In this document: one piece after another, positions 15,470 to 24,618 of the stretch
Layout: each line of letters opens with the position of its first letter
How positions within the stretch are numbered: the first letter of the stretch is position 1
Assembly: GCA_045542485.1 (NCBI GenBank)
Contig: JAZQLC010000052.1
Location: 1 to 64,000, forward strand
Direction of reading: 5' to 3'
Length of the DNA: 64,000 nt
Source of the DNA: SIG575 sp045542485
Lineage (GTDB): Bacteria; Bacillota; Clostridia; Oscillospirales; Acutalibacteraceae
Translations under genes and position numbers: made by a program
Notes under the pieces: generated by a model
What the model was told of the DNA's origin: nothing
Databases searched by the model: none
The model's input: only the letters and a program-made list of their open reading frames with translations

Positions 15470-17173
15470 TTAATTAACATCAAAGGGAATGTTATTTGCG
15501 TTTGCTTTTTTCATAAACTCCTCAAGGGGATCTTTTTTCGCACCGGGAGTTTCTTTTTTTACTTCGCCTTTGAAAATTCCTAACCTGTACTTCTTTCCTG
15601 CCGCTTTATATATCGCCTCACTGAGTGCTCTTCGGTGAGTGTCGATTCTGATAAATTGGTCAAGCGTGGGGTTGAAACTGTTGATAAGTATAAACTCTCC
15701 TCTTTCAATGGCACTTGACCCTGCAAGAAGACCGCGCAGAGGTTTATCTGTTTCGCCGAGGATTGCCATAGCCTCTGCCCATAAGGGGAATGGTCTGTCA
15801 ACAACTTCTCCCGAGGTCGGCTGAGACTGAGACTGTGTCTGCACCTGAGGCTGAAGTTTCGGGGGCTCGGCAGTTTTTGTTTCCTGCACGGGAGGGATAA
15901 ATTCATCCTCTTCCGGCGGAGGTGGAACAAATGTATCCTCAACGGGAAGTGAAGGTTTCCTGACTTCCTCGTTTTTTGGTTCTTCAACGATTTTCGGAGC
16001 AGACTGTACAAAAGTCTGACCTGATCCGATATTCGCAATTTTCATTTCAAGCTCTGCCAATCTTGACAGAAGCGCTTTGTTTGTTTCGTCAAGCTTCGGT
16101 GAACAGATTCTCACCATAGCCATTTCTGTTTCAATTCTGCCTGAAAGTCCCCTCTTTATGTTTGCAAGAGTGTTCTCAAGCTGTGTGAGACAGTAAAGTA
16201 TATTCTCAAGTGTGAATTTCTGGGACTGAGCGCCGATTTTTTCAAGCTCTTCAGCCGTGCACACAATAAGCCCCTCGGCTTTTTTTACTGTTTTCACAAC
16301 CATCAGATTTCTGAAATGGCTGATAAGTTCACTGCACAATCTTTCCATATCGCAGGAAGCGTTGTGCAAATCGTCAATCATTCCGAAAACTTTTGCCGTA
16401 TCTTTATTGTTGAGTGCATCTGCAAGGTCATAGAGATATGTTTTACCCGCCATACCCGCTGCACTTTCAACAACCTGAGATGTGATATTTTTGCTTCTCG
16501 ATGCACACTGGTCAAGGAGTGACAGAGCGTCTCTCAGTGCGCCGTCAGCGATTCCTGCAACAAGCGCCGCTGCAGAATCGTCAATTGTAAGACCCTCTGA
16601 TTCGCATACGAATTTCAGTCTCTTTACTATGTCTTCAACAGGGATTCTTCTGAAGTCAAAGCGCTGACAACGGGAAAGAATCGTGGGAGGAAGCTTATGC
16701 ACTTCTGTTGTTGCAAGGATAAATTTAACATGTTCAGGAGGCTCTTCAAGAGTTTTGAGAAGTGCATTGAAAGCTTCGATTGTAAGCATATGAACTTCGT
16801 CGATGATGTAAACTCTGTATTTGGCATTTGCAGGAGTAAACGCAGCCTCATCTGTCAGATCACGGATATTGTCAACGCCTCTGTTACTTGCTGCGTCAAT
16901 TTCGATAACATCAAGGATTGAGCCGTTGTCAATTCCTCTGCACATTTCACATTCGTTACAAGGGTTTCCGTCCTTAGGATCAAGACAGTTCACCGCTTTT
17001 GCAAGGATTCGTGCGCAGGTTGTTTTTCCCGTACCACGGGAACCATTGAAAAGATAAGCGTGAGAAATCTTGCCCTCTCTCAGCTCATTTGCAAGAGTAG
17101 AAGTAACGTGTTCCTGACCTGCGATGTCGCTGAAAACCTGAGGTCTGTATTTTCTGTAAAGCACCTGATACAA
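15470..17173 (-). CDS. dnaX: DNA polymerase III subunits gamma/tau (DnaX)
   Basis: I use the TTG at 17171-17173, giving the canonical start MYQVLYRKYRPQVF, with GAAAGGGTG upstream; a GTG at 17182 is in frame but leaves no room for a ribosome site. The ATPase has Walker A GSRGTGKTT (about 44-52), four zinc cysteines (NCLDPKDGNPCNECEMC), Walker B YIIDEVHML and the SRC finger ILSRCQRFDF. The collar and a Pro/Glu-rich linker (about 385-455) precede the C-terminal polymerase-binding domain. At 567 residues it is full length. It builds the clamp loader and links it to the replicative polymerase. Confidence 0.97.
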   Translation of the reverse strand: MYQVLYRKYRPQVFSDIAGQEHVTSTLANELREGKISHAYLFNGSRGTGKTTCARILAKAVNCLDPKDGNPCNECEMCRGIDNGSILDVIEIDAASNRGVDNIRDLTDEAAFTPANAKYRVYIIDEVHMLTIEAFNALLKTLEEPPEHVKFILATTEVHKLPPTILSRCQRFDFRRIPVEDIVKRLKFVCESEGLTIDDSAAALVAGIADGALRDALSLLDQCASRSKNITSQVVESAAGMAGKTYLYDLADALNNKDTAKVFGMIDDLHNASCDMERLCSELISHFRNLMVVKTVKKAEGLIVCTAEELEKIGAQSQKFTLENILYCLTQLENTLANIKRGLSGRIETEMAMVRICSPKLDETNKALLSRLAELEMKIANIGSGQTFVQSAPKIVEEPKNEEVRKPSLPVEDTFVPPPPEEDEFIPPVQETKTAEPPKLQPQVQTQSQSQPTSGEVVDRPFPLWAEAMAILGETDKPLRGLLAGSSAIERGEFILINSFNPTLDQFIRIDTHRRALSEAIYKAAGKKYRLGIFKGEVKKETPGAKKDPLEEFMKKANANNIPFDVN

Positions 17174-17204
17174 ATTTCTCACCCTTTCAATAAGAATAAT
17201 AAAA

Positions 17205-17342
17205 GCTTTGCCTTGGTCATATGACGTGCAGGCGGACTGTGGCGCACAGCGCTAACCGCTTAATGCTGCTCGATTCCCCGCCTGACATGGTTCACGGCGC
17301 CCCGTCGCACAGGACCCACACGCCACATGACCAAAACAAAGC
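17205..17342 (-). ncRNA. ffs: Signal recognition particle RNA (small bacterial type)
   Basis: The minus strand folds into one long hairpin: GCTTTG/CAAAGC, TTGGTCAT/ATGACCAA and following arms pair end to end. The tip holds the conserved SRP helix 8 core, CCATGTCAGGCGGGGAATCG followed by AGCAGCATTAAGCGG, matching the family pattern GTCAGG..GGAA..AGCAGC..TAAG. It binds Ffh for co-translational targeting. Position just upstream of dnaX is the usual one in Firmicutes. The mature ends are not exact. Confidence 0.92.
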
Positions 17343-17405
17343 TTGTTTCGGTAAATGATATTATACTATAAATTTCCCTGAAATGCAATAGGAAATCCAA
17401 GCTTT

Positions 17406-18212
17406 TTAAATTTCTGAAATAATTTTTGCAATTGCAGACTCTTCATTTGAAACGGTAACACGGTCTGCTACGCTGCGAACACTGTCGATTGCGTTTGACA
17501 CCGCATAACCGATATCCGCCTCTTCAATCATAGAAATGTCGTTTTCAAAGTCGCCCACACAGATGAGCGTATGCACCTGAGGGAACATCTTTTTCAGTTC
17601 AATTGCTCTTTTACCTTTTGTAGCATCAAGAGAAAGAACCTCCTGACCTGTCACCCAGCTCCTGGGTAAAGTACAGATATGCGAATATTTTTCTTTCAGA
17701 TAATTCTGAAATTCAATGGTTTTTTCCTCATTTATGCCACGAAAAACAAATTTATACCATTCATCGTGAAGCGACATAACTTTCTCCAGACTTTCTTTGA
17801 AATTACTGTCAGAAAACTGAAGACAGAACTCTTCCCTTTCTGCAATAATATAAACCTCTTCCAGATATCTGCCAAATTTTTCATAAGCCTCATAAGGCAC
17901 TCCGAGAACATCATCGGGAAGAAAAACAGATTTCAGGATTCTGTCGCTGACATGGTCATAAATTGACGCACCGTTAACTGTAATCATCGGTGCATTAGGG
18001 GTGATGAAAGGGAAAATATTTTCCCTTAAATAAGCAGGTCGTCTGCCTGTGGAAAAGGTGAAAATACCTCCGTGAGCTTTAAAATCCTCTACGGCACGGC
18101 AATTTTCATCACTGATAAACACTCTGTCACTTCCGTCCCCTACCGGCGAAGTAAGGGTTCCGTCAAGGTCTGTACAAAGCATATATCCACTGAATTTTCC
18201 CACGGCAGACAC
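17406..18212 (-). CDS. HAD superfamily hydrolase, Cof type
   Basis: The 268-residue protein has HAD motif I LCTDLDGTLTSP (Asp15, Asp17), motif II FSTGR, a lysine motif near DATKGKRAIELKKMF, and motif IV VGDFENDISMIEEADIGYAVSNA. The C2B-type cap lies between motifs II and III, placing it with Cof/YidA-like sugar-phosphate or nucleotide phosphatases. It is cytoplasmic. It ends 193 bases before the SRP RNA and lies 16 bases downstream of gpmI, so it may be read with the glycolytic operon. The substrate cannot be predicted. Confidence 0.93.
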   Translation of the reverse strand: MSAVGKFSGYMLCTDLDGTLTSPVGDGSDRVFISDENCRAVEDFKAHGGIFTFSTGRRPAYLRENIFPFITPNAPMITVNGASIYDHVSDRILKSVFLPDDVLGVPYEAYEKFGRYLEEVYIIAEREEFCLQFSDSNFKESLEKVMSLHDEWYKFVFRGINEEKTIEFQNYLKEKYSHICTLPRSWVTGQEVLSLDATKGKRAIELKKMFPQVHTLICVGDFENDISMIEEADIGYAVSNAIDSVRSVADRVTVSNEESAIAKIISEI

Positions 18213-18228
18213 TCCAAAAAAAATTTAA

Positions 18229-19746
18229 TTATTTAATAAGAAGGCTTTCGCCTGTCATTTCTTCAGGCTGTTTGAGTCCCATAATATCAAGAAGAGTGGG
18301 ACAAAGGTCACAGAGCTTACCACCGTCTTTAAGGTCGTAAGTGCTTCCGACTGTAATAACGGGAACAGGATTTGTTGAGTGAGGAGTAAAAGCTTCGCCC
18401 TCATCATCAAGCATCTTGTCAGCGTTGCCGTGGTCAGCAGTGATAATCATCTTGCCACCCATTTTTGCAACAGCGTCACTGAGTCTGCCCACACATTCGT
18501 CAACTGCCTCAACAGCAGCGACTGCAGCCTCAAAAATACCTGTATGACCAACCATATCGCAGTTTGCATAGTTAATGATAATAACATCATATTTACCTGA
18601 AAGCACCTGCTCAACAACTGCATCTGTAACTTCGTATGCACTCATTTCGGGTTTCATATCGAATGTTGCAACGTCAGGTGAGTTGATAAGGATTCTGTCT
18701 TCGCCGGGGAACTGTGCTTCAACACCACCGTTGAAGAAGAATGTTACGTGAGCGTATTTCTGTGTTTCAGCAATACGAAGCTGTGTCATTCCGAGTGATG
18801 AAACATATTCACCCATTGTCATTGTAAGGTCCTCATTAGCGAAAGCAACAGTTACATTGGGCATTGTTGCATCGTACTGAGTCATACATACATATTTAAT
18901 GGGGAAGAAACCGTTCTTTCTTTCAAAGCCGTCGAAAGCAGGGTCAACAAACATTCTTGTAAGCTGTCTTGCTCTGTCAGGACGGAAGTTGAAGCAGATA
19001 ACTGAATCGTTTTCCTTGATAAGACCGTCTTTATCGATTACAACGGGAAGAACAAATTCGTCTGTTACGCCGTTTGCATAAGACTCTTTCATAGCCTTAA
19101 CGGGACAATCGCACTGATTTCCCTCGCCGTAAACCATAGCAGCATAAGCCTTTTCTTCTCTGTCCCATGCAAAGTCACGGTCCATAGCATAATATCTGCC
19201 TGAGATAGTTGCAATTTTACCGAGACCGATTTCAGCAAATTTATCAAGACAATCCTGCATAAAACCTGCACCTGATTCAACAGATACGTCACGGCCGTCT
19301 GTGATTGCGTGAACATAAACCTTATCAAGACCTTTGGCTTTTGCCATTTCAACAATGCCGAAAAGGTGCTCGATATGGCTGTGAACGCCGCCGTCTGAAA
19401 GCAGACCTACAAGGTGAAGAGCTGAGTTCTTCTCTTTGCAGTTGTCCATAGCAGCAGAAAGTTCTTTGTTGTTTACAAGTTCACCATCTTTGATTGTTTT
19501 TGAAATTTTAACAAGCATCTGATAAACAACTCTGCCGGCACCGATGTTTGTGTGACCAACTTCAGAGTTACCCATCTGTCCGTCGGGAAGACCAACGTCA
19601 AGACCTGATGCACCGATAAGTGTATGGGGGTTTTCAGCAAAAAGCTTATCAAGGCAGGGAGTTTTCGCTGCTTCGATAGCGTTACCCTTTACACCGGGGT
19701 TTGAGCCGAAACCGTCCATTATACATAAAACATAAGGTTTTTTCAT
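18229..19746 (-). CDS. gpmI: 2,3-bisphosphoglycerate-independent phosphoglycerate mutase
   Basis: The 505-residue enzyme interconverts 3- and 2-phosphoglycerate using two manganese ions. It shows the metal-binding start (LCIMDGFG), the phosphoserine motif GQMGNSEVGHTNIGAGR (nucleophile Ser61), DGRDV, RGLTRMF-type arginines (FRPDRARQLTRMF) and the C-terminal metal site ITADHGNADKM...HSTNPVP. The length is standard. The gene follows tpiA by 16 bases and ends the pgk-tpiA-gpmI series, which converts glyceraldehyde-3-phosphate-derived intermediates towards pyruvate. No gap or eno gene is in the window. Confidence 0.98.
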   Translation of the reverse strand: MKKPYVLCIMDGFGSNPGVKGNAIEAAKTPCLDKLFAENPHTLIGASGLDVGLPDGQMGNSEVGHTNIGAGRVVYQMLVKISKTIKDGELVNNKELSAAMDNCKEKNSALHLVGLLSDGGVHSHIEHLFGIVEMAKAKGLDKVYVHAITDGRDVSVESGAGFMQDCLDKFAEIGLGKIATISGRYYAMDRDFAWDREEKAYAAMVYGEGNQCDCPVKAMKESYANGVTDEFVLPVVIDKDGLIKENDSVICFNFRPDRARQLTRMFVDPAFDGFERKNGFFPIKYVCMTQYDATMPNVTVAFANEDLTMTMGEYVSSLGMTQLRIAETQKYAHVTFFFNGGVEAQFPGEDRILINSPDVATFDMKPEMSAYEVTDAVVEQVLSGKYDVIIINYANCDMVGHTGIFEAAVAAVEAVDECVGRLSDAVAKMGGKMIITADHGNADKMLDDEGEAFTPHSTNPVPVITVGSTYDLKDGGKLCDLCPTLLDIMGLKQPEEMTGESLLIK

Positions 19747-19762
19747 TACGCTTTAACCTCTC

Positions 19763-20530
19763 TTATTTACTTGCAGCTTCAACAATTTTAGCAAAATCGG
19801 GAGCTTTGAGTGATGCGCCGCCGATAAGACCGCCGTCAACATGGTATTTTGCAACGAGTGCATCAGCGTTACCTGCGTTCATTGAACCGCCGTACTGGAT
19901 TGTAACTGACTCAGCAACATCCTTGCCGTATGCTTCTTCGATTGCAGCGCGTACAAAGCCGTTACCTTCGTCAGCCTGGTCATCAGTTGCTGTAACGCCT
20001 GTGCCGATTGCCCATACGGGTTCATAAGCGATGATAACATTCTTAAGGTCCTCTGCTGATACATTTGTAAGAGCCATCTTTGTCTGGAATTTAAGAAGAG
20101 TTTCTGTGTAGCCGAGATTTCTCTGCTCAAGTGTTTCACCAACGCAAACGATGGGTTTGAGACCTGCTTTGAGAGCAGCGAGTGTACGGAGATTTACTGT
20201 CTGGTCTGTTTCGCCGAAGTAAGTTCTTCTTTCGCTATGGCCGATAACAACATATTCAACGCCCATTTCTTTGAGCATACCTGTTGAAACTTCACCTGTG
20301 TAAGCGCCGCTTTCAGCCCAGTGGCAGTTTTCAGCTCCGATTTTGATGTTTGAGCCTTCTGCTGCTGCGAGTGCTGCTGAAAGGTCAACAAAAGGAACAC
20401 AGAGAACAACTTCACAATCAGCACCTGCTACGAGGGGTTTCATTTCGTTGATAAGAGCCGTGGCTTCAGCAGGAGTTTTGTTCATTTTCCAGTTACCTGC
20501 GATAACTGCTTTACGAAGATTTTTATTCAT
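19763..20530 (-). CDS. tpiA: Triosephosphate isomerase
   Basis: The 255-residue TIM-barrel enzyme has GNWKMNKT (catalytic lysine), VIGHSERR (catalytic histidine), the catalytic-glutamate motif AYEPVWAIGTG, and the phosphate loops YGGSMNAGNA and GGASLK. It interconverts dihydroxyacetone phosphate and glyceraldehyde-3-phosphate. It lies 74 bases after pgk and 16 before gpmI on the same strand, so it is the middle gene of the glycolytic operon. It appears complete and ordinary. Confidence 0.98.
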   Translation of the reverse strand: MNKNLRKAVIAGNWKMNKTPAEATALINEMKPLVAGADCEVVLCVPFVDLSAALAAAEGSNIKIGAENCHWAESGAYTGEVSTGMLKEMGVEYVVIGHSERRTYFGETDQTVNLRTLAALKAGLKPIVCVGETLEQRNLGYTETLLKFQTKMALTNVSAEDLKNVIIAYEPVWAIGTGVTATDDQADEGNGFVRAAIEEAYGKDVAESVTIQYGGSMNAGNADALVAKYHVDGGLIGGASLKAPDFAKIVEAASK

Positions 20531-20604
20531 AACAATTTCATCCTTTCAAAATTTCTGCACCGCAGACAGAAAGACTGACTGCGATGCATTAATATAATAG
20601 TTAA

Positions 20605-21795
20605 TTATTTCTCGTTAAGAGCAACGATACCGGGAAGTTCTTTACCTTCAAGGTATTCAAGAGATGCGCCGCCGCCTGTTGAGATGTGGCTCATCTTATC
20701 AGCGAAGCCGAGCTTCTGAACTGCTGCTGCTGAGTCGCCGCCGCCTACGATTGAGATTGAACCGCTTTCTGCGATAGCTGTTGCAACTGCGATTGTACCT
20801 GAAGCAAAGTTTTTCCATTCAGAAACACCCATAGGTCCGTTCCAGATAACTGTACCTGCGCCCTTGATAGCGTCTGCGAAGAGAGCTTCTGTCTTGGGAC
20901 CGATATCAAGACCCATCCAATCGTCGGGGATAGCATCTGAATCAACAACCATAACATCTGTATCTTCTTTGTATTCTTTACCGAGTCTGTTATCAACGGG
21001 GATAAGGAATTTTACGCCTTTTTCTTCAGCCTTTGCCATCATTTCCTTAGCCATTTCGATTTTGTCTTCTTCACAGATTGATGTACCGACACTGTAACCC
21101 TTTGCTGCGAAGAATGTGTAAGCCATACCGCCGCCTACGATAAGTGTATCAACTTTTTCCATAAGGTTTGTGATAACGCCGATTTTGTCTGAAACCTTAG
21201 CACCACCGAGGATAGCAACGAGAGGTCTCTGGGGATTTTCAAGAGCGCCACCGATGTATTCGAGTTCCTTACGGATAAGGTAGCCGCCTACTGCAGGAAG
21301 ATAGTCTGCAACGCCTGTTGTTGATGAATGAGCTCTGTGAGCTGAACCGAATGCGTCATTTACATAGATTTCTGCAAGTGAAGCAAGAGCCTTTGAGAAT
21401 TCGGGGTCGTTCTTTGTTTCTTCTGCGTGGAAACGTACGTTTTCGAGAAGAAGAACTTCGCCTTCTTTAAGGTCAGCAGCAAGTGCCTGTGCGCTTTCGC
21501 CGATAACATCTTTTGCCATTTTAACTTCAAGACCGAGAAGTTCGCCGAGTCTTGCAGCAACGGGAGCAAGTGAAAATTCAGGTTTGAATTCACCCTTGGG
21601 TCTGCCGAGATGTGAGCAAAGGATAAGCTTTGCGCCGTTATCAAGAAGGTATTTGATTGTGGGGAGTGATGCAACGATTCTCTTATCGCTTGTGATAACT
21701 CCGTTTTCCATTTTTACGTTGAAATCGCAACGTACAAGAACTTTTTTGCCTTTTACATCAATGTCTTCTACTGATTTTTTGTTTAATACGTTCAT
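20605..21795 (-). CDS. pgk: Phosphoglycerate kinase
   Basis: The 396-residue enzyme begins LNKKSVEDIDVKGKKVLVRC and carries the substrate site DFNV, HLGRPKG, the hinge (VAILGGAKVSDKIGV) and the nucleotide site (GGGDSAAA...HISTGGGASLEYLEG). It makes ATP from 1,3-bisphosphoglycerate in the cytoplasm. It is the first gene of the operon with tpiA and gpmI, and its AAAGGAAG ribosome site and a likely promoter lie upstream. Size and motifs are complete. Confidence 0.98.
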   Translation of the reverse strand: MNVLNKKSVEDIDVKGKKVLVRCDFNVKMENGVITSDKRIVASLPTIKYLLDNGAKLILCSHLGRPKGEFKPEFSLAPVAARLGELLGLEVKMAKDVIGESAQALAADLKEGEVLLLENVRFHAEETKNDPEFSKALASLAEIYVNDAFGSAHRAHSSTTGVADYLPAVGGYLIRKELEYIGGALENPQRPLVAILGGAKVSDKIGVITNLMEKVDTLIVGGGMAYTFFAAKGYSVGTSICEEDKIEMAKEMMAKAEEKGVKFLIPVDNRLGKEYKEDTDVMVVDSDAIPDDWMGLDIGPKTEALFADAIKGAGTVIWNGPMGVSEWKNFASGTIAVATAIAESGSISIVGGGDSAAAVQKLGFADKMSHISTGGGASLEYLEGKELPGIVALNEK

Positions 21796-21889
21796 TTGCT
21801 GACTTCCTTTCAGAAATTATTTCTTACTGATTAGTATTGGGTTTTCTGCGCATAAATACACACTTTCCCTAATCACCGCATACTATTGT

Positions 21890-21920
21890 ATTATATAAAG
21901 GGAAATTTTTCAAGTGGCAA
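21890..21920 (-). promoter_or_regulatory. Probable promoter of the pgk operon
   Basis: On the minus strand TTGCCA (21915-21920) and TATAAT/TATATA (about 21890-21897) are spaced 17-19 bases, about 95 bases before the pgk start. The rest of the 358-base gap between pgk and serC is AT-rich with no gene. Confidence 0.55.
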
Positions 21921-22061
21921 TATTGATAAACATTAAATTTTTTTTGTTAAACTTTTGACATTTTAATTACAGAGAAAATCCCTCTGATAATCAATATCAA
22001 CTATTGGTTGATAAATTATGTTGATTTTATGGTTTTTTTATATTTTTTCTCTTTTTTACCA

Positions 22062-22090
22062 TTGACAGTAGACTAAAAGTGGAGTAACAT
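22062..22090 (+). promoter_or_regulatory. Promoter of serC-serA
   Basis: TTGACA (22062-22067), a 17-base spacer and TAACAT (22085-22090), 64 bases before serC. I see no T-box or riboswitch in the short leader. Confidence 0.75.
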
Positions 22091-22153
22091 TAGAAGTAAT
22101 TTATTTGACTTTTTTCAGAAAAGTCACGGTGTATATTTTAGGAGGCTATCATT

Positions 22154-23236
22154 ATGGCAAGAGTTTACAATTTTTCAGCGGGACCTTCAATGCTCCCCGA
22201 ATCAATCCTTAACCGTGCAGCAGCAGAAATGCTGGACTACGAGGGCAGTGGTCAGTCTGTAATGGAAATGTCCCATCGTTCAAAGGTATTCGACAAAATC
22301 GCCAAGGATACCGAAGCTCTCTTCAGAGAAGTTTACAACATCCCCGATAACTACAAGGTTCTTTTCCTTCAGGGCGGTGCTTCTCTCCAGTTTGCAGCGA
22401 TTCCGCTCAACCTTATGAACAAAAACAAGAAAGCTGACTATGTGCTTACAGGTCAGTTCTCAACAAAGAGTTATAAAGAAGCAGCAAAATACGGTGAAGT
22501 CAAAGCAATCGCATCTTCAAAAGATGAAAACTTCTCATACATTCCCAAAATCACTAAGGAAGATGTCAGTGAAGACGCAGACTATGTTCACATCTGCTTC
22601 AACAACACAATCTACGGCACAAAATACCCCTATATCCCCGATACAGGCGATGTACCCCTTGTTGCAGACGTTTCATCCTGTTTCCTTTCAGAGCCCCTGG
22701 ATATCAGCAAATTCGGTATGATTTACGGCGGTGCTCAGAAAAATGTTGCTCCTGCAGGTCTTACAATCGTAATCATCCGCGAAGACCTTATCGGCAACGC
22801 TCGTCAGGAATGCCCCTCAATCACGGACTACAAGCAGGTCGCAGATGCAGATTCAATGTACAACACTCCCCCCTGCTGGTGCATCTATATGTGCAAACTT
22901 ATGCTCGAATGGATCAAGACAACAGGCGGTATGGACGCTATGAAGGAAAGAAATCTCAAAAAAGCTTCTATCCTTTATGATTACATCGACTCAACAGATT
23001 TCTATATCAACACAGTACGCAAGGAAGACCGTTCAATGATGAACGTTACTTTCGTAACTCCCAACGAAGAGCTTAATGCAAAATTCGTATCAGAAGCTGC
23101 TGCCGCAGGATTTGTAAACCTTAAAGGTCACCGTTCAGTAGGCGGTATGAGAGCTTCAATTTACAACTCAATGCCCATCGAAGGCATTGAAAAGCTTGTT
23201 GAATTCATGAAAGAATTCGAAGAAAAGAACAGATAA
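22154..23236 (+). CDS. serC: Phosphoserine aminotransferase
   Basis: The 360-residue PLP enzyme starts RVYNFSAGPSMLPESIL and carries GGASLQF, the aspartate segment VADVSSCFLSEPLD and the PLP lysine Lys196 in YGGAQKNVAPAG, the hallmark of SerC. It converts 3-phosphohydroxypyruvate and glutamate to phosphoserine. The next gene, 12 bases on, is serA, the preceding pathway step, so the operon feeds serine synthesis from 3-phosphoglycerate, the product of the divergent pgk. AGGAGG precedes the ATG. Confidence 0.97.
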   Translation: MARVYNFSAGPSMLPESILNRAAAEMLDYEGSGQSVMEMSHRSKVFDKIAKDTEALFREVYNIPDNYKVLFLQGGASLQFAAIPLNLMNKNKKADYVLTGQFSTKSYKEAAKYGEVKAIASSKDENFSYIPKITKEDVSEDADYVHICFNNTIYGTKYPYIPDTGDVPLVADVSSCFLSEPLDISKFGMIYGGAQKNVAPAGLTIVIIREDLIGNARQECPSITDYKQVADADSMYNTPPCWCIYMCKLMLEWIKTTGGMDAMKERNLKKASILYDYIDSTDFYINTVRKEDRSMMNVTFVTPNEELNAKFVSEAAAAGFVNLKGHRSVGGMRASIYNSMPIEGIEKLVEFMKEFEEKNR

Positions 23237-23248
23237 GGAGAGAACAAT

Positions 23249-24379
23249 ATGAATAACATTCTCACTTTGAATAAAATCGCTGCCTGTGGCACAGACAAAT
23301 TTGACAAAGCAAAATATGTCTGTGGTGACGCAGTTGAAAACCCCATAGCTATTATGGTAAGAAGTGCATCTATGCACGAAACAGTCCTTGATGAAAACAC
23401 AATCGCAATTGCCCGTGCAGGTGCCGGTACAAACAACATCCCCGTAGAAAAATGTGCTGAAGAAGGCGTATGCGTATTCAACACCCCCGGTGCAAACGCA
23501 AACGCAGTTAAAGAACTTGTAATTCTCGGACTTCTTATGGCATCGCGTAAAGTAGGAAACGCTCTTGACTGGTGCAAAACACTCAAGGGTGAGGGCGACG
23601 AAGTCGGTAAAAAAGTTGAAAAAGGTAAATCTGCTTTTGCAGGTCCTGAAATTCTAGGCAAAACTCTCGGCGTTATCGGACTCGGTGCTATCGGCGCACT
23701 TGTTGCAAATGCAGCAAACGCTCTCGGCATGACAATAGTAGGCTATGACCCCTTTATTACAGAAGAAGGCAAGAAAAACCTTCCTGCAGACACAACAATT
23801 TACACAGACCTTAACGACCTCTACAAGGTAAGTGATTATATCTCACTTCACCTTCCTCTCAACGACAGCACAAAGAATATGATTAACAAGGACACCTTCG
23901 CAATTATGAAGGATGGCGTGAGAATCGTAAACTTCGCCCGCGGAGGACTCGTTGAGTCAGCGGCTCTTATTGATGCTCTCGAAACAGGAAAAGCAGCAGC
24001 TTATGTTACAGATTTCCCCTCAGATGAGGTTATAGGCGTTGATGGCGTCACGGCTATCCCCCACCTTGGCGCATCAACACCTGAAAGTGAAGACAACTGC
24101 GCTATGATGGCTGCAGATGAACTTATCGCTTACATTGAAAAAGGCGAAATCAAAAACTCAGTAAATCTCCCCAATATGCTTCTCGATGAAGTGAACGGTG
24201 CAAGAACCTGCATCATTCACAAAGATGACGCAGCAGTTCTCGACGCAATCAAAGCACTTCTCGGTGATGTTAAGACAGCAGCAAAGAAAGGCTACGCTTA
24301 CACAGTTGCAGACGTTGACGCAGATGCAGCAGCCCTCGCAGCAATCGACGGAGTAAAGAGAGTAAGAGTTATTAAATAA
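23249..24379 (+). CDS. serA: D-3-phosphoglycerate dehydrogenase
   Basis: The 376-residue protein has an N-terminal substrate region with RAGAGTNNIP, the Rossmann nucleotide loop GVIGLGAIGALVANAA, the catalytic arginine in VNFARGGLVE, a glutamate further on, and HLGASTPESEDNC with the catalytic histidine. The last ~65 residues look ACT-like but short. It oxidises 3-phosphoglycerate with NAD to start serine synthesis. It is co-transcribed with serC after 12 bases with a GGAGAG ribosome site. A strong hairpin lies downstream. No serB gene is present here. Confidence 0.95.
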   Translation: MNNILTLNKIAACGTDKFDKAKYVCGDAVENPIAIMVRSASMHETVLDENTIAIARAGAGTNNIPVEKCAEEGVCVFNTPGANANAVKELVILGLLMASRKVGNALDWCKTLKGEGDEVGKKVEKGKSAFAGPEILGKTLGVIGLGAIGALVANAANALGMTIVGYDPFITEEGKKNLPADTTIYTDLNDLYKVSDYISLHLPLNDSTKNMINKDTFAIMKDGVRIVNFARGGLVESAALIDALETGKAAAYVTDFPSDEVIGVDGVTAIPHLGASTPESEDNCAMMAADELIAYIEKGEIKNSVNLPNMLLDEVNGARTCIIHKDDAAVLDAIKALLGDVKTAAKKGYAYTVADVDADAAALAAIDGVKRVRVIK

Positions 24380-24429
24380 TTTTATGAAGGCAGGATTATT
24401 ACACCAATAATCTCCTTATATACACCAAA

Positions 24430-24470
24430 GAATTCCCTGCGACTGATTGGGCGTAAGTCGCAGGGGATTC
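24430..24470. terminator. Strong hairpin downstream of serA
   Basis: GAATTCCCTGCGACT and AGTCGCAGGGGATTC form a 14-15-pair stem with an eleven-base loop. There is no T-tract on either strand, so it may end or stabilise the serCA transcript rather than act as a standard terminator. Confidence 0.6.
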
Positions 24471-24538
24471 GCCGTTTCAGAATCATTTTAAAACTCACTT
24501 TCTTTTGCCATATAGCAAAAAACTTATCTGTTCTCATA

Positions 24539-24567
24539 TTGACACTATCCCCCAAATATAGTACCAT
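24539..24567 (+). promoter_or_regulatory. Promoter of CAP lipoprotein gene
   Basis: TTGACA (24539-24544), 17-base spacer and TACCAT (24562-24567), about 50 bases before the start codon. Confidence 0.65.
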
Positions 24568-24618
24568 TTATGTGTGGGGAATAAACACACCATTACAATC
24601 AACGAAAGGAAGTTTTTT

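Noticed and set aside
20194..21674. Several 76-104-codon frames inside tpiA and pgk in other frames
   Set aside because: They are shadows of the long, fully motif-supported enzymes.
23161..23730. 189-codon minus-strand frame opposite serC/serA
   Set aside because: Antisense to the serA start, Ala/Pro/Ser-rich and without a ribosome site; serC and serA are certain.
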